Shown here one piece after another: positions 8,902 to 17,813 of a stretch of 64,000 bases of DNA. The notes under the pieces were generated by a model, which worked only from the letters and a program-made list of their open reading frames with translations, searched no databases and was not told the DNA's origin. The position numbers were made by a program, and so were the translations under genes. Source of the DNA: Brevibacillus formosus (lineage in GTDB: Bacteria; Bacillota; Bacilli; Brevibacillales; Brevibacillaceae); contig NZ_PXZL01000007.1 of assembly GCF_003013405.1 (NCBI RefSeq), forward strand, positions 62,001 through 126,000, in the 5' to 3' direction. Each line of letters opens with the position of its first letter. The stretch's first letter is position 1.

Positions 8902-9914
8902 GATTGCTCTCCTTCAAACTCATTTTTAGCCTTCGTGAACAACTGTTGGAGGTGCTCTTCTTCTACATCTCGCAGTCCCATGTCATTGCGCGGAATGGCA
9001 AACGGATCTGTTCCTTGTTTGACGAATCCACGATTGGATGTAAATACATAGCGGTAGCCAGCTTGACGAGCTGTCTCCAGTACGATTGGACTTGTGAAGC
9101 CAAACGGCAACGAGATGACTTCGATCTCTTTGTTCATCCATTCGCTTAAGCTGACGCGAGATATACTGAAATCCACATAGAGGCGGTCCCTGTACTCTTT
9201 CTCGTCCTCTAAACGATGCAAGTCTTTGAGATAGACCGGAGCTGTTTCTGGGCCTAAATCGCCCCATTCATTTCGTTCTTCCTCTTCATGCAGACTGTAC
9301 GTGTGGGAACCGATTGTAACCAGTCCCGAATAAATCATTTCGTTAACTTGTTGACGCGTAAGTGGTGGCGTCATATTCTCCCGTTTTCGGTCAGCTACAT
9401 CTCTTAAGCGCCCCGCAATCGCGAAGTTCACTGAAGGGTAGCCGTATGTACGTAAGATCGGAAATGCTTCTTTGTAGTAACTCTCATACCCATCGTCAAA
9501 CGTAATCAATACAGCATTCTCAGTCGGCAAGGTACCCGTCTCCATAAATCGCAGGAACTCCTCCAACGAAATCGGATTCAGGTCGTTATCATGCAAAAAT
9601 TTCATGTGTCGGGCAAATTGATCAGGAGCTATGACATACCGCTGATTCGATTGATCCGTAACATGATGGTACGTCAAAACCACAACCTGATTGTTATACC
9701 ACTTTTTCGTTTGAACCACTGCTTCTTCAATTGGTGTGACGTTTGGCTCAGCATTTTTTGTCTCACTTATGCTTATAGACGTATCCACTTGGGGAAAAGG
9801 TTGCACTTCTTGTTTATTCTTTTTTTCCAGAAAAGATTCGCCTAACAACCCAATAGCCACTGCAAAAAACAAAAAAGTAAGAAACACGATCAGGAAGAGC
9901 CTTCTGTTCGGCAA
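8898..9914 (-). CDS. Membrane-anchored polysaccharide deacetylase (NodB/CE4)
   Basis: This CE4-family protein is expected to remove acetyl groups from an extracellular glycan such as peptidoglycan or a PNAG-like polymer. After the chosen start there is one N-terminal membrane helix (RRLFLIVFLTFLFFAVAIGL), then a linker and a NodB domain. VLITFDDGYESYY holds the catalytic and metal aspartates, IGSHTYSLH the first metal histidine, and SLPFGFTSP the region before motif 4. The frame extends to 10013. I chose the TTG at 9914 because AGAGGAGG lies 7 bases upstream; an ATG at 9959 with a weaker site is the alternative. The stop overlaps degS by 4 bases. Confidence 0.88.
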   Translation of the reverse strand: MPNRRLFLIVFLTFLFFAVAIGLLGESFLEKKNKQEVQPFPQVDTSISISETKNAEPNVTPIEEAVVQTKKWYNNQVVVLTYHHVTDQSNQRYVIAPDQFARHMKFLHDNDLNPISLEEFLRFMETGTLPTENAVLITFDDGYESYYKEAFPILRTYGYPSVNFAIAGRLRDVADRKRENMTPPLTRQQVNEMIYSGLVTIGSHTYSLHEEEERNEWGDLGPETAPVYLKDLHRLEDEKEYRDRLYVDFSISRVSLSEWMNKEIEVISLPFGFTSPIVLETARQAGYRYVFTSNRGFVKQGTDPFAIPRNDMGLRDVEEEHLQQLFTKAKNEFEGEQS

Positions 9915-10011
9915 AAAAACCCCTCCTCTACTCCTCACTAGGAGATTCGACACAGTCATACAAATTCCTGTGCAACAATTGACCCAATAATTGGATGACT
10001 TTGCTCTTGAC

Positions 10012-10051
10012 ATAAAAAAGAGCCCAGTAGCAATACCAGGCTCTTTTTATG
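10012..10051 (-). terminator. Terminator after metK
   Basis: CATAAAAAGAGCC and GGCTCTTTTTTATG form a long inverted repeat with a 14-base loop. On the minus strand the stem ends in a T-run. It lies 12 bases after the metK stop. Confidence 0.8.
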
Positions 10052-10063
10052 TCATTCAGTAAT

Positions 10064-11269
10064 TTACAGTTGAGCAGCCTCTTGCTTCAGAACTTCTGCT
10101 TTGTCTGTTTGCTCCCAAGGAACATTCAGGTCATTGCGTCCGAAGTGGCCATATGCAGCTGTTTGTTTGTAGATAGGACGACGCAGGTCGAGCTGCTTGA
10201 TGATACCAGCAGGACGCAGATCGAAGTGCTTGCGAACCAATTTCACCAGATCTTCTTCGGAAATAGTACCTGTACCGAATGTATCTACTGCGATGGAAAC
10301 TGGTTGTGCTACACCAATTGCGTAAGCAACTTGTACTTCGCATTTGTCTGCGAGGCCAGCAGCCACGATGTTTTTCGCTACATAACGAGCTGCGTAAGCT
10401 CCGGAACGGTCCACTTTTGTTGGATCTTTACCGGAGAACGCACCGCCGCCATGACGAGCATAACCGCCGTAAGTATCTACGATGATTTTGCGGCCAGTCA
10501 AGCCAGCATCCCCTTGTGGTCCGCCAATTACGAAACGGCCAGTTGGGTTGATGAAGTATTTGGTTTCAGCGTCCAACAGTTCAGCTGGAACAACTGGTTT
10601 GATTACGTGTTCAACCAGATCTTGCTTGATTTGCTCCAAAGTTGTTTCAGGAGCATGTTGAGTGGAAATAACGATTGTATCGATACGAACTGGTTTGTCG
10701 CCATCGTACTCAACAGTTACTTGTGTTTTTCCGTCAGGACGGAGGTAAGCAAGTGTTCCGTTTTTACGTACTTCAGTCAGACGACGAGCCAATTGGTGGG
10801 ACATGCTGATCGGAAGTGGCATCAGCTCAGGTGTTTCATTGCAAGCAAAACCAAACATCAAACCTTGGTCACCAGCACCAATCGCTTCGATCTCCGCGTC
10901 AGTCATTTTGCCTTCGCGCGCTTCCAATGCTTGGTCTACACCAAGTGCAATGTCAGCGGACTGCTCGCCAATTGCAGTAATAACACCGCAAGTGTCAGCG
11001 TCAAAACCAAATTTCGCACGGTCATAACCGATTTCACGAATGGTTTCACGAACGAGCTTTTGGATATCCACATAAGTGTTCGTAGTGATTTCACCTGCTA
11101 CGAGAACCAAACCAGTAGTTACGGAAGTTTCGCAAGCTACGCGAGCGTTTGGATCTTTGGACAGGATCGCATCCAAGATGGAGTCGGAAATTTGGTCACA
11201 AATTTTATCCGGATGTCCTTCAGTTACAGATTCGGATGTAAACAGACGACGACCTTTTTGCAAAGCCAT
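10064..11269 (-). CDS. metK: S-adenosylmethionine synthetase
   Basis: MetK makes SAM from methionine and ATP as a cytoplasmic tetramer. The 401-residue protein carries family signatures: [16 protein letters not shown] near the N-terminus (ATP/metal), [12 protein letters not shown] (signature 1, about 118-129), and [16 protein letters not shown] (signature 2, phosphate-binding loop, about 265-280). Length is normal. It is a single-gene unit with its own promoter (11521-11549), SAM riboswitch and terminators, so it should be shut off when SAM is plentiful. Confidence 0.98.
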   Translation of the reverse strand: MALQKGRRLFTSESVTEGHPDKICDQISDSILDAILSKDPNARVACETSVTTGLVLVAGEITTNTYVDIQKLVRETIREIGYDRAKFGFDADTCGVITAIGEQSADIALGVDQALEAREGKMTDAEIEAIGAGDQGLMFGFACNETPELMPLPISMSHQLARRLTEVRKNGTLAYLRPDGKTQVTVEYDGDKPVRIDTIVISTQHAPETTLEQIKQDLVEHVIKPVVPAELLDAETKYFINPTGRFVIGGPQGDAGLTGRKIIVDTYGGYARHGGGAFSGKDPTKVDRSGAYAARYVAKNIVAAGLADKCEVQVAYAIGVAQPVSIAVDTFGTGTISEEDLVKLVRKHFDLRPAGIIKQLDLRRPIYKQTAAYGHFGRNDLNVPWEQTDKAEVLKQEAAQL

Positions 11270-11343
11270 GAGAAAATACCTCCTTTGACCTCATACAAAT
11301 AGTGTGGTAGCCGAGTTAGGATTTTATCTACGTAAACGCAAAT

Positions 11344-11378
11344 AAAAAACCTTTTCCATTTTTAGGAGGAAAAGGTTT
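11344..11378 (-). terminator. Riboswitch-controlled terminator of the metK leader
   Basis: The minus strand has AAACCTTTTCC, a 10-base loop and GGAAAAGGTTT followed by TTTATT. It is placed between the SAM riboswitch and the metK start, where the S-box expression platform should be. Confidence 0.85.
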
Positions 11379-11401
11379 GAGCGTTTTTTGCTTCCTTCAT
11401 C

Positions 11402-11503
11402 CTCTTATCGGCCAGAACAGATGTCCGTTCTGCTGGTTAGCACCGCTCAAGATCGGTTGCCGGGCTTCATAGGGCCAGTCCCTCCGCCTGCTCTGGATAA
11501 GAG
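11402..11503 (-). ncRNA. SAM-I (S-box) riboswitch
   Basis: The minus strand shows the S-box layout. The P1 arms CTCTTATC (11496-11503) and GATAAGAG (11402-11409) close the structure. Between them are CAGAGCAGGCGGAGGGACTG, then GCCCTATGAAGCCCGGCAAC, and GGTGCTAACCAGC. These are the conserved SAM-I blocks, in order. It precedes metK and is followed by a strong terminator (11344-11378), so SAM binding should cause early termination of metK. Confidence 0.96.
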
Positions 11504-11520
11504 TATCCATTACGGATAAT

Positions 11521-11549
11521 AGAATAATTGTTTTTTTCAGAGATGTCAA
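11521..11549 (-). promoter_or_regulatory. Sigma-A promoter of metK
   Basis: On the minus strand TTGACA (11544-11549), a 17-base spacer and TATTCT (11521-11526) form a near-consensus sigma-A promoter. The start would lie about 10 bases before the riboswitch. Confidence 0.8.
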
Positions 11550-11564
11550 TAGGAAAAATTTTAC

Positions 11565-14141
11565 TTATAATTGATAGGCTTTGGAAAGTACCACCACTAC
11601 CTCGGCGCGAGTTGCCCTTCCATTCGGTTTAAAGGAGGAACCGTATCCACTAAGCCATTTTCTAGATGTCAAAGCCTCAATGGCAGGAGAAGCCCAATGA
11701 CTCGTTGGCACATCCTGATAATTCGAGGTACCACGGTTATACATCAATACATCACGTGCACGCGCGATCATTACCGCCATCTCCGCACGCGATATCGGCT
11801 GATCTGGCTTCATTTCATTCTTCGGGTACCCTTTCAATATTCCCAATTGATAAGCTACACCTAGGTTGTGATACGCCCAGTGCCGCTTCGGCATATCCCG
11901 GAAGGTCGTTTTTCCTGTGTAGGTAGTCGCTACCTTAGAACCGGTCGCACGCATCGATTTAAGCAGCATCGTCGCAAACTCCGCACGGGTTACTGCCTGA
12001 TTCGGCTTGAACGACGCATCATTAAATCCATTTACAATATCGCGAGCGCTAAGTCTGACGATCTCTGAGCGCGCCCAGTGGTCCGAAATATCGCGATAGC
12101 CCGCTATCAATTTCTGCTGCGTCACCGTGAGCCGGTACGATTCATATTTGAAAGAAGTACCACTATTAAGGCGAACATAATATTTTCCTGGCTGCAAACG
12201 CAAACCGAAAATATCGCTTCCTCGATTAGACAGCTCCGCTACCTCATTCGTCGAAGCAATCGCATAGTTCATGTTTCGATCGCTGTAGAGCGCGAAACGA
12301 AAGCCGCTATCGACAGGAATGTACGGCGCTCGGAACGTCACATACGATTCACTATTCACAGTAAATTGGAACCAGTCGGAATCAGAAGCTGTCGGTATCG
12401 TGCCTGACATCACTGTCCCACCGCTTAACGGAGACGCTTTTTGATAGGTGTCATTCGGCTCATTAAAATCTTTTTTTACCGGCGTGTATCCAAGATCCAG
12501 CTGATATTCGCCATTCACCGCATTGCGATTGTACTCACTCACACGGATGTAATATTTGCCTGGTGACACTTCTTTTTGGACGCGTTCTGTCGGATTGTCT
12601 TTCGTTCCATTATCGTAGGTAGGGTCCCAGACAACCATCTTTTTGCCGAGCTCTTGTTTACCGATACTCAGCATTAGATCGACACGCTTGTTATCAGGAC
12701 TAACGGAGACATCCAAATGCCCGTATTCACGAACATAGTAGGAGAACCAATCCTGATCCCCTTCATCGTGAAAATTGCCTGTTACACTGATTTGGTTACC
12801 TACGAGCGGCCTTGCGGTTTCTTGTGTATCGTTTGGTTCGTTACGGTCTGGATTGATGGTAAACTTACTCGTGAGCACATAGGTAAAAGAGTTGTTGACC
12901 CCTCCGTTACGCATTAACCGGATATTCATTTTTCCCGCCTTGACCGGAACAGTTATCGTATCCCCATTCCCGAAGTACTGCACAATCGGCGGACGATTCT
13001 CTGGGTAAAAGGTAGCAGCCATCGCTGAAGAAATACCGGAAGTCACTGTCGCTGTGAAGCTAACCTTACCATCGTAAGGGATGTCCATCTTCAGCCAGTC
13101 TATCGTGTCTTTCGGCCCCAAATTTCCACGTATCTGTGACTCGATCGGGAACGCTTTGGCTGAATACGTCTGATTATTCGGCTCTAAAAAGTCATAGGAT
13201 AAGGCCGTTCGAACTGCCTTGTCGACATTTAACAACCCGTAGCCCGTTTTCCGGTCCCATCCCTTTTCCCCTAAGTCTGTAGCCGTCTGATAAAGCAATT
13301 GTCTTACATCAAATGGACTTAGTTTTGGGTGACGAGCTAGTATGAGCGCCGCTGCACCCGCTACTTGTGGTGCCGCAGCTGAAGTACCACTAAAAGAACC
13401 GTATTTCCCACCAAGCTTAGTCGTATAAACATTGAAACCGGGCGCTACCAGGTTAAGCTCGGGTCCCGTATTGCTTTGATACAGCACTTCATTGTTACTC
13501 CTTACAGCTCCTACCGCTACTACCGTGGGATAAGCTGCCGGATAAGCCACACGGCTACTCTCATTGCCACTTGCTGCAATCAGAACAGCTCCGCTTCTTT
13601 CAGCTCGTTGCACAGCATTCGCCAGTTCCTTGGAGTAGGACATACTGCTGAGAGACATCACAATGACTTTGGCACCACGATCCAAGGCAGTATTGATACC
13701 CTTCGCAAGAGTCTGCACCGTAGTATCTCCATTTTTAGCCAAAACTTTAATCGGCAATATCTTGGCATTCCACAAAACACCGGATACACCAATGCTATTA
13801 TTCCCGCTAGCAGCCAGTACACCCGTTACTTCTGTTCCATGTCCATTATCATCCTGGGCAGATCTTCCGGGATTGACCAAATTCACACCCGGCAGAAGAT
13901 TGTCCTTCAAATCAGGATGCTTATAGTCCGCACCGGAGTCCAGCACCGCGATGATAATCTGCTCATTACTATTTACGACTGACCAAGCTTGATGAGCTCT
14001 AATCTGACTTAAATGAAGCTGGTTACTTAAATAGTAGTCATTCGATGCTGGTGGTGCTGCAGCATAGATTGTTTGGTTGTTTGCCATTAATAGCGCGACA
14101 CTTATCACAGTCGCTACTGACATGTTCACTGATTTTTTCAT
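11565..14141 (-). CDS. SLH-anchored subtilisin-like serine protease (S8)
   Basis: This 858-residue secreted subtilase has a signal peptide (MKKSVNMSVATVISVALLMA ... YAAAP). The S8 domain carries the triad D68 (AVLDSGADYKHPDL), H101 (DDNGHGTEVTG) and S254 (FSGTSAAAPQVAG), with the oxyanion N193 in SGNES. From about 315 to 640 are three PPC-like beta domains, each starting with a motif like DRNEPNDTQETARPL. Three SLH domains at about 672-858 should hold it on the wall polymer. There is no obvious long propeptide, which is unusual for a secreted subtilase. It lies next to the SLAP genes and may process or turn over surface proteins. Confidence 0.93.
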   Translation of the reverse strand: MKKSVNMSVATVISVALLMANNQTIYAAAPPASNDYYLSNQLHLSQIRAHQAWSVVNSNEQIIIAVLDSGADYKHPDLKDNLLPGVNLVNPGRSAQDDNGHGTEVTGVLAASGNNSIGVSGVLWNAKILPIKVLAKNGDTTVQTLAKGINTALDRGAKVIVMSLSSMSYSKELANAVQRAERSGAVLIAASGNESSRVAYPAAYPTVVAVGAVRSNNEVLYQSNTGPELNLVAPGFNVYTTKLGGKYGSFSGTSAAAPQVAGAAALILARHPKLSPFDVRQLLYQTATDLGEKGWDRKTGYGLLNVDKAVRTALSYDFLEPNNQTYSAKAFPIESQIRGNLGPKDTIDWLKMDIPYDGKVSFTATVTSGISSAMAATFYPENRPPIVQYFGNGDTITVPVKAGKMNIRLMRNGGVNNSFTYVLTSKFTINPDRNEPNDTQETARPLVGNQISVTGNFHDEGDQDWFSYYVREYGHLDVSVSPDNKRVDLMLSIGKQELGKKMVVWDPTYDNGTKDNPTERVQKEVSPGKYYIRVSEYNRNAVNGEYQLDLGYTPVKKDFNEPNDTYQKASPLSGGTVMSGTIPTASDSDWFQFTVNSESYVTFRAPYIPVDSGFRFALYSDRNMNYAIASTNEVAELSNRGSDIFGLRLQPGKYYVRLNSGTSFKYESYRLTVTQQKLIAGYRDISDHWARSEIVRLSARDIVNGFNDASFKPNQAVTRAEFATMLLKSMRATGSKVATTYTGKTTFRDMPKRHWAYHNLGVAYQLGILKGYPKNEMKPDQPISRAEMAVMIARARDVLMYNRGTSNYQDVPTSHWASPAIEALTSRKWLSGYGSSFKPNGRATRAEVVVVLSKAYQL

Positions 14142-14216
14142 GTAAAACAGTCCTTCCTTCTCTCCCCTGCAAAATGAGCAGTCTAAAAGGAATTCAGGTA
14201 TTTATCTTCTCGTCCT

Positions 14217-14246
14217 AGCATAGCGGATGAAAAGGGAGACATGCAA
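14217..14246 (-). promoter_or_regulatory. Sigma-A promoter of the S8 protease
   Basis: On the minus strand TTGCAT (14241-14246), an 18-base spacer and TATGCT (14217-14222) lie about 75 bases before the protease ATG. Confidence 0.55.
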
Positions 14247-14283
14247 CCCTGATTAGCCAATATTTGGAACGTTATAACAGTAC

Positions 14284-14316
14284 AAAACCCTTTTCACCAT
14301 GGGCAAAAAGGGTTTT
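14284..14316 (-). terminator. Terminator of the SLAP operon
   Basis: AAAACCCTTTT and AAAAGGGTTTT form an 11-bp perfect stem. It sits just after the stop of the last SLAP gene (14321) and ends in a T-rich run on the minus strand. Confidence 0.8.
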
Positions 14317-14320
14317 CTCC

Positions 14321-15316
14321 TTACTGTAACAAACCTTTATTGTCTTCCACTTCAGGTGCTACCTGAGCTTTTTCTTTTTTTCTTTGCTGAGCTTTCGGAA
14401 TAAAAGCAGTCAGTTCCGCCAGATTTACCTCTTCCTTTTTGATGGAAGAGAACGGAATATCAAATGCCCATATACGATGGCTATTTGCTTCTACCTTCAT
14501 GTTTTCCAGGGTAAAGTGTACACGTGCTACGGTATCGCCATCCTTATCATGAACGATAATCGGCACTTCAGTAAACTCCAGACGTTTTGCCAGACCGTTA
14601 CGGAAAGCTACGATGACTTTCAGCCCGTTATCTTCACCTGGCTTGATGTCGAGGACTTGCAAATCTACTTCGCCCTCTACAATCGGAGCCTTCTCTGCTG
14701 CCTGCTGCATGTATTGCTTGGACTCATCTGCACTCAGACCCAAATTAAAGTTTTGATTCTCTTCTACTTCGTGCTTTTTCGGTTTGATATAGGCCAGCTT
14801 CAGAGGAACCTCTTTTTCAGGAATACGGTCGAACTCATCCCAGCGGAACATGAATTCCATCGGACGGCTGGACATTTCCATCACTGGACCAGATGTGATC
14901 AGATCAAAAGTCTTTCTCGCGACTTCCTCTCCATCCTCCGTCACCAAAGACAACGGAAGCTTTTGCAGCAAAATGCTGCGGTCAGTCGCATTGCGAACGT
15001 AGGTAAGAACCAAGTATCCATCATTGGTAACCTGTGTGAAGAAAGGAATGATACCTACTTCATTGCGAACAACCGGAGGCATTTCATCATGTGCGTATTG
15101 CAAGAGCTCATGCTCCGCTTCGTCCAATTGATCATCCCACGGACCGTTCAACACCAAAAACAATTCCTTGGATTCCACACGGTTCGCAGATTGTTGTGGA
15201 TTCTCTAATCCGGATACACCCAAATAAAACTCTCTATGAAGATTCTCATGAATATCTTCGCGTACTTGCTCCAAGCTCTCCTTGGAACCAAACCAATTTT
15301 CCAATAACCAACTCAT
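14321..15316 (-). CDS. SLAP-domain protein 3 (S-layer assembly-type), distal paralogue
   Basis: This 331-residue protein has no signal peptide. It opens MSWLLENWFGSKESLEQV, then has two copies of a beta-rich unit. In each, a motif like VRNATDRSILLQKLPLSLV is followed by a stretch with a conserved Ser/His-R-W/P-F ending (SSRPMEFMF; NSHRIWAFDI). This matches what I recall of the SLAP domain, named for accessory-Sec S-layer assembly proteins. It is the third and most diverged of three tandem paralogues; the second domain has lost the usual SRPW. Function is inferred from family and from nearby S-layer genes. No secA2 is visible in the window. Confidence 0.75.
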   Translation of the reverse strand: MSWLLENWFGSKESLEQVREDIHENLHREFYLGVSGLENPQQSANRVESKELFLVLNGPWDDQLDEAEHELLQYAHDEMPPVVRNEVGIIPFFTQVTNDGYLVLTYVRNATDRSILLQKLPLSLVTEDGEEVARKTFDLITSGPVMEMSSRPMEFMFRWDEFDRIPEKEVPLKLAYIKPKKHEVEENQNFNLGLSADESKQYMQQAAEKAPIVEGEVDLQVLDIKPGEDNGLKVIVAFRNGLAKRLEFTEVPIIVHDKDGDTVARVHFTLENMKVEANSHRIWAFDIPFSSIKKEEVNLAELTAFIPKAQQRKKEKAQVAPEVEDNKGLLQ

Positions 15317-15357
15317 AAGTCAACCTCCTCTTTCCCACACCTCAAAAGCATTGCGCT

Positions 15358-16305
15358 CTATTCTACGTCAAGTGTCCATCTTTTCAGGTCGGCATCAGGC
15401 TTTTTCACTAAATTTGGCGGGAATACAATCATCCACGGACGGCTGTAACCCGGCTTCACATTAATGCTGCTTGCGTCCAGTACACCTGATGCTACCAGAT
15501 CACCATTTGCATCAGCAATCGTCAGCTTGATTTCATCTGGACGATAATCATGGGCCATCCCATTGCGGAAGAGCATCGCTGCTACCAGGTGTCCTTCCTT
15601 TGTCATTCCGATGTCAAAACCAGTAACCTGTACCGTATTAATCGGAATCACTGGCAAAGACTGCGTCAACGCTTCCAGACGATCTTTTTGGCGATCAGTC
15701 ATGCGCTTTTCCATTTCAGGATCGATCTCCAGATTACGAGGCCATACATGCGAATTTCTACCAGCCTTCATTACCACTTTCCAGCGGTTAAAGGTGAAAT
15801 TATCATGCAGATAGCTCTCTTCCGGGAACAATACCTCCCATGGACGGCTGGTATGCGGAGGAATTGCCCCCATATCTGACAAATCCACCCTGATCCGTGC
15901 AAACGCGTTATCATCAAGATAAATCGCTAACCCAACGTTTTTAATCCGCACTGGCTTATTTGTGGAGTTACGGAAGAACATCGCTACCGTCATCCCGTTT
16001 GGCTGGGGAATCATACTGAATCCCGTTACGCTGATCATGCCTTTACGCATTTCTGGCAATTCTTCTTGCAAAAAGCGAAGCGTATACTTTTTCTCGGAAT
16101 CCAGCTCGGCCTCCCAAATCGGGCTTAGAGACAATTCCGTACGAATTTTTTCAACTCCACCTACAGACTCTTCCTGTTGCTCATTGCTTTCCACTTCGAC
16201 CTCGGTGTTTTTCAACTCAGCGACATCGATAGCAGACTCTTCTTGAATGTCTTTTTTCAGATCCTGTTGATCCTTACCCAGTAAATTCTTCATAAAGGAA
16301 AACAT
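15358..16305 (-). CDS. SLAP-domain protein 2 (S-layer assembly-type)
   Basis: Middle paralogue of the three, 315 residues, without signal peptide. The N-terminus MFSFMKNLLGKDQQ is a short amphipathic helix shared with the first paralogue (MLSFLKNLMGNK), which may bring the protein to the membrane. After an acidic linker come two SLAP-type units. The first has TGFSMIPQPNGMTVAMFFRN and SRPWEVLFPEESYL; the second has TGFDIGMTKEGHLVAAMLFR and SRPWMIVFPPNLV. The gaps to its neighbours are 41 and 91 bases, consistent with one operon. Confidence 0.78.
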   Translation of the reverse strand: MFSFMKNLLGKDQQDLKKDIQEESAIDVAELKNTEVEVESNEQQEESVGGVEKIRTELSLSPIWEAELDSEKKYTLRFLQEELPEMRKGMISVTGFSMIPQPNGMTVAMFFRNSTNKPVRIKNVGLAIYLDDNAFARIRVDLSDMGAIPPHTSRPWEVLFPEESYLHDNFTFNRWKVVMKAGRNSHVWPRNLEIDPEMEKRMTDRQKDRLEALTQSLPVIPINTVQVTGFDIGMTKEGHLVAAMLFRNGMAHDYRPDEIKLTIADANGDLVASGVLDASSINVKPGYSRPWMIVFPPNLVKKPDADLKRWTLDVE

Positions 16306-16396
16306 AGGCTACCTCCTCACACGTCCGGACACGAACGAAGCTCTCTTATCATGATAAACTTTTTTGACTAGCCCATGCAAATTCCGCTCTCTTGCA

Positions 16397-17344
16397 TTAG
16401 GCTCCTTGGGGAACGCTCACTTTCCAACGAGACAAGTCAAGCTCTTCCTTTTGAATGCTCTCTGGCGGGAAAATAAACAGCCACGGCTTGCTTGTATTGG
16501 CATTTACAGTCAGGCTTCCTAGTTCAAACAGGCCTTCTGCCACCTTATCCCCGCTCGCATCATAGAGCGCCAGCGGCAACGTTTCGAAGGACAGCGACTG
16601 TGTAGAGCCATTGCGAATCAAAAGCATCGCATTCAGAGCACCATTTTCCGATTGACGAATCTGCACGCTCTGTATATTTACTTCTCCCTCGTTTAGAGCA
16701 GGGAGCTTCTTCGCTAATTCAATTAAGAACGTTTTTTGCTCATCAGTCATCGCCTTAATCCAAGATTCCTCCAGCTCCAACTGCTGTGGAAGGACCATCT
16801 TCTTCTGCGCCATCTCAAAAGCGATCTTCCAATTCATCAAGAGAACATCTAACTGTAAAAAGTGTTCTCTAGCAAATACAAACGCCCATGGCCTTGCAGA
16901 GCGCGGCGGAATTTCGCCAAGCGCGCTCAAATCAAAGGATTGGCGTGTAAACAGCTCCTGATCACCAAACAGTACCACCAGTGTCATTTCATTTAGGCGA
17001 ATCGGTCTGTCCGTACTGTTCCGGACAAATGCCGTCACTTCAATCCCGTCATCATGTGGAACAAGCGCAGTTCCGGCCAAAGAAATATTCCCCGGCTGTA
17101 ACGGTTCCAGCTCCAGAGCCATGAAAGAGAGCGAATATTTTTCTTGCTCACTAAGCTGGCTCTCCCAAGATTCATGCAGAGAGAGTGTTGTTGTGACGCC
17201 AGTTGATTCAACCTGTACCTGTTGTTCTTCCTGATGTGACTGTTCGGTATCAGCAGCGGAAAGGATCGATTCTTCCTGAACCTGCTCTCGCACCTCATTC
17301 GTTGTCGGTTTATTCCCCATTAAGTTCTTCAAGAAGGATAACAT
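16397..17344 (-). CDS. SLAP-domain protein 1 (S-layer assembly-type), first of three
   Basis: First gene of the SLAP operon, 315 residues, no signal peptide. It begins MLSFLKNLMGNKPTTNEVRE. An acidic, glutamine-rich linker (about 25-50) leads to two SLAP units: one around residues 85-175 with AFVRNSTDRPIRLNEMTLVV and SARPWAFVFAREHF, another around 200-310 with MLLIRNGSTQSLSFETLPLA and SKPWLFIFPPESI. The promoter at 17397-17424 lies about 50 bases upstream and carries the 9-bp motif also found in the cwp promoter. Three copies in a row suggest either dosage or different client proteins; this is inference. Confidence 0.78.
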   Translation of the reverse strand: MLSFLKNLMGNKPTTNEVREQVQEESILSAADTEQSHQEEQQVQVESTGVTTTLSLHESWESQLSEQEKYSLSFMALELEPLQPGNISLAGTALVPHDDGIEVTAFVRNSTDRPIRLNEMTLVVLFGDQELFTRQSFDLSALGEIPPRSARPWAFVFAREHFLQLDVLLMNWKIAFEMAQKKMVLPQQLELEESWIKAMTDEQKTFLIELAKKLPALNEGEVNIQSVQIRQSENGALNAMLLIRNGSTQSLSFETLPLALYDASGDKVAEGLFELGSLTVNANTSKPWLFIFPPESIQKEELDLSRWKVSVPQGA

Positions 17345-17396
17345 ATCGTCGCTCCCAACTTTTCTCTACATCTATATATAGTAACATTCGTCATCC

Positions 17397-17424
17397 ACTA
17401 TAGCATAGTGACATCCTTTTGCAA
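17397..17424 (-). promoter_or_regulatory. Promoter of the SLAP operon, with GGATGTCAC in the spacer
   Basis: On the minus strand TTGCAA (17419-17424), a 16-base spacer and TATAGT (17397-17402), with an extended -10 TG. The spacer holds GGATGTCAC (17408-17416), which occurs twice in the cwp control region. Confidence 0.65.
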
Positions 17425-17595
17425 CATAGAAAACTTGGCATTCCAAGCAGAAAACAAACAGCTTTTGCAACCTTTTTATTGCCCCATTCGTACTGTTAGT
17501 TATGTTAGGATACCCGTACGCAGCAGGGAATGTCAAGGAATGGAAGGATAGACGTCGATAGGAATTCTGTATGACATTTCCATAATGAGTTAAAG

Positions 17596-17624
17596 TTTAC
17601 AACCTTGTTTATTATTGATAAAAT
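17596..17624 (+). promoter_or_regulatory. Sigma-A promoter on the plus strand
   Basis: TTTACA (17596-17601), a 17-base spacer and TAAAAT (17619-17624) form a good sigma-A promoter pointing right, into a region with no plus-strand gene. Confidence 0.6.
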
Positions 17625-17630
17625 GTAAGA

Positions 17631-17698
17631 GTCTAAACAAATAACTTGGGGAAGCATTCATATGCCAATTGACAAGGTCAGTTGGCTCTTTTTTTTAT
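17631..17698 (+). ncRNA. Candidate small RNA of about 65 nt ending in a strong terminator
   Basis: The RNA would run from just after the promoter at 17596-17624 to a terminator made of GCCAATTGAC (17664-17673), loop AAG and GTCAGTTGGC (17677-17686), followed by T8. No protein gene lies between. The nearest genes on either side are on the opposite strand. It could be a stand-alone small RNA or the leader left from a lost plus-strand operon. No known RNA family was recognised. Confidence 0.45.
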
Positions 17699-17813
17699 TT
17701 GCGGAAAGTGATTCCGACTCTAATATCCGCAAATAGATCAGGACAAATTGAAAAGGCATGAGCCTGATATTATTCTGACCCATACCATGTTGGATAATTT
17801 TTTGCAATGATGG

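Noticed and set aside
10049-11302. A 417-codon open frame opposite metK.
   Set aside because: Shadow of metK, which is certain from its motifs and riboswitch.
17663-17737. Short plus-strand frame starting MPIDKVSWLFFLFAES.
   Set aside because: Its first codons are the terminator stem and the T-run codes for the Phe/Leu residues, so it is most likely not translated.
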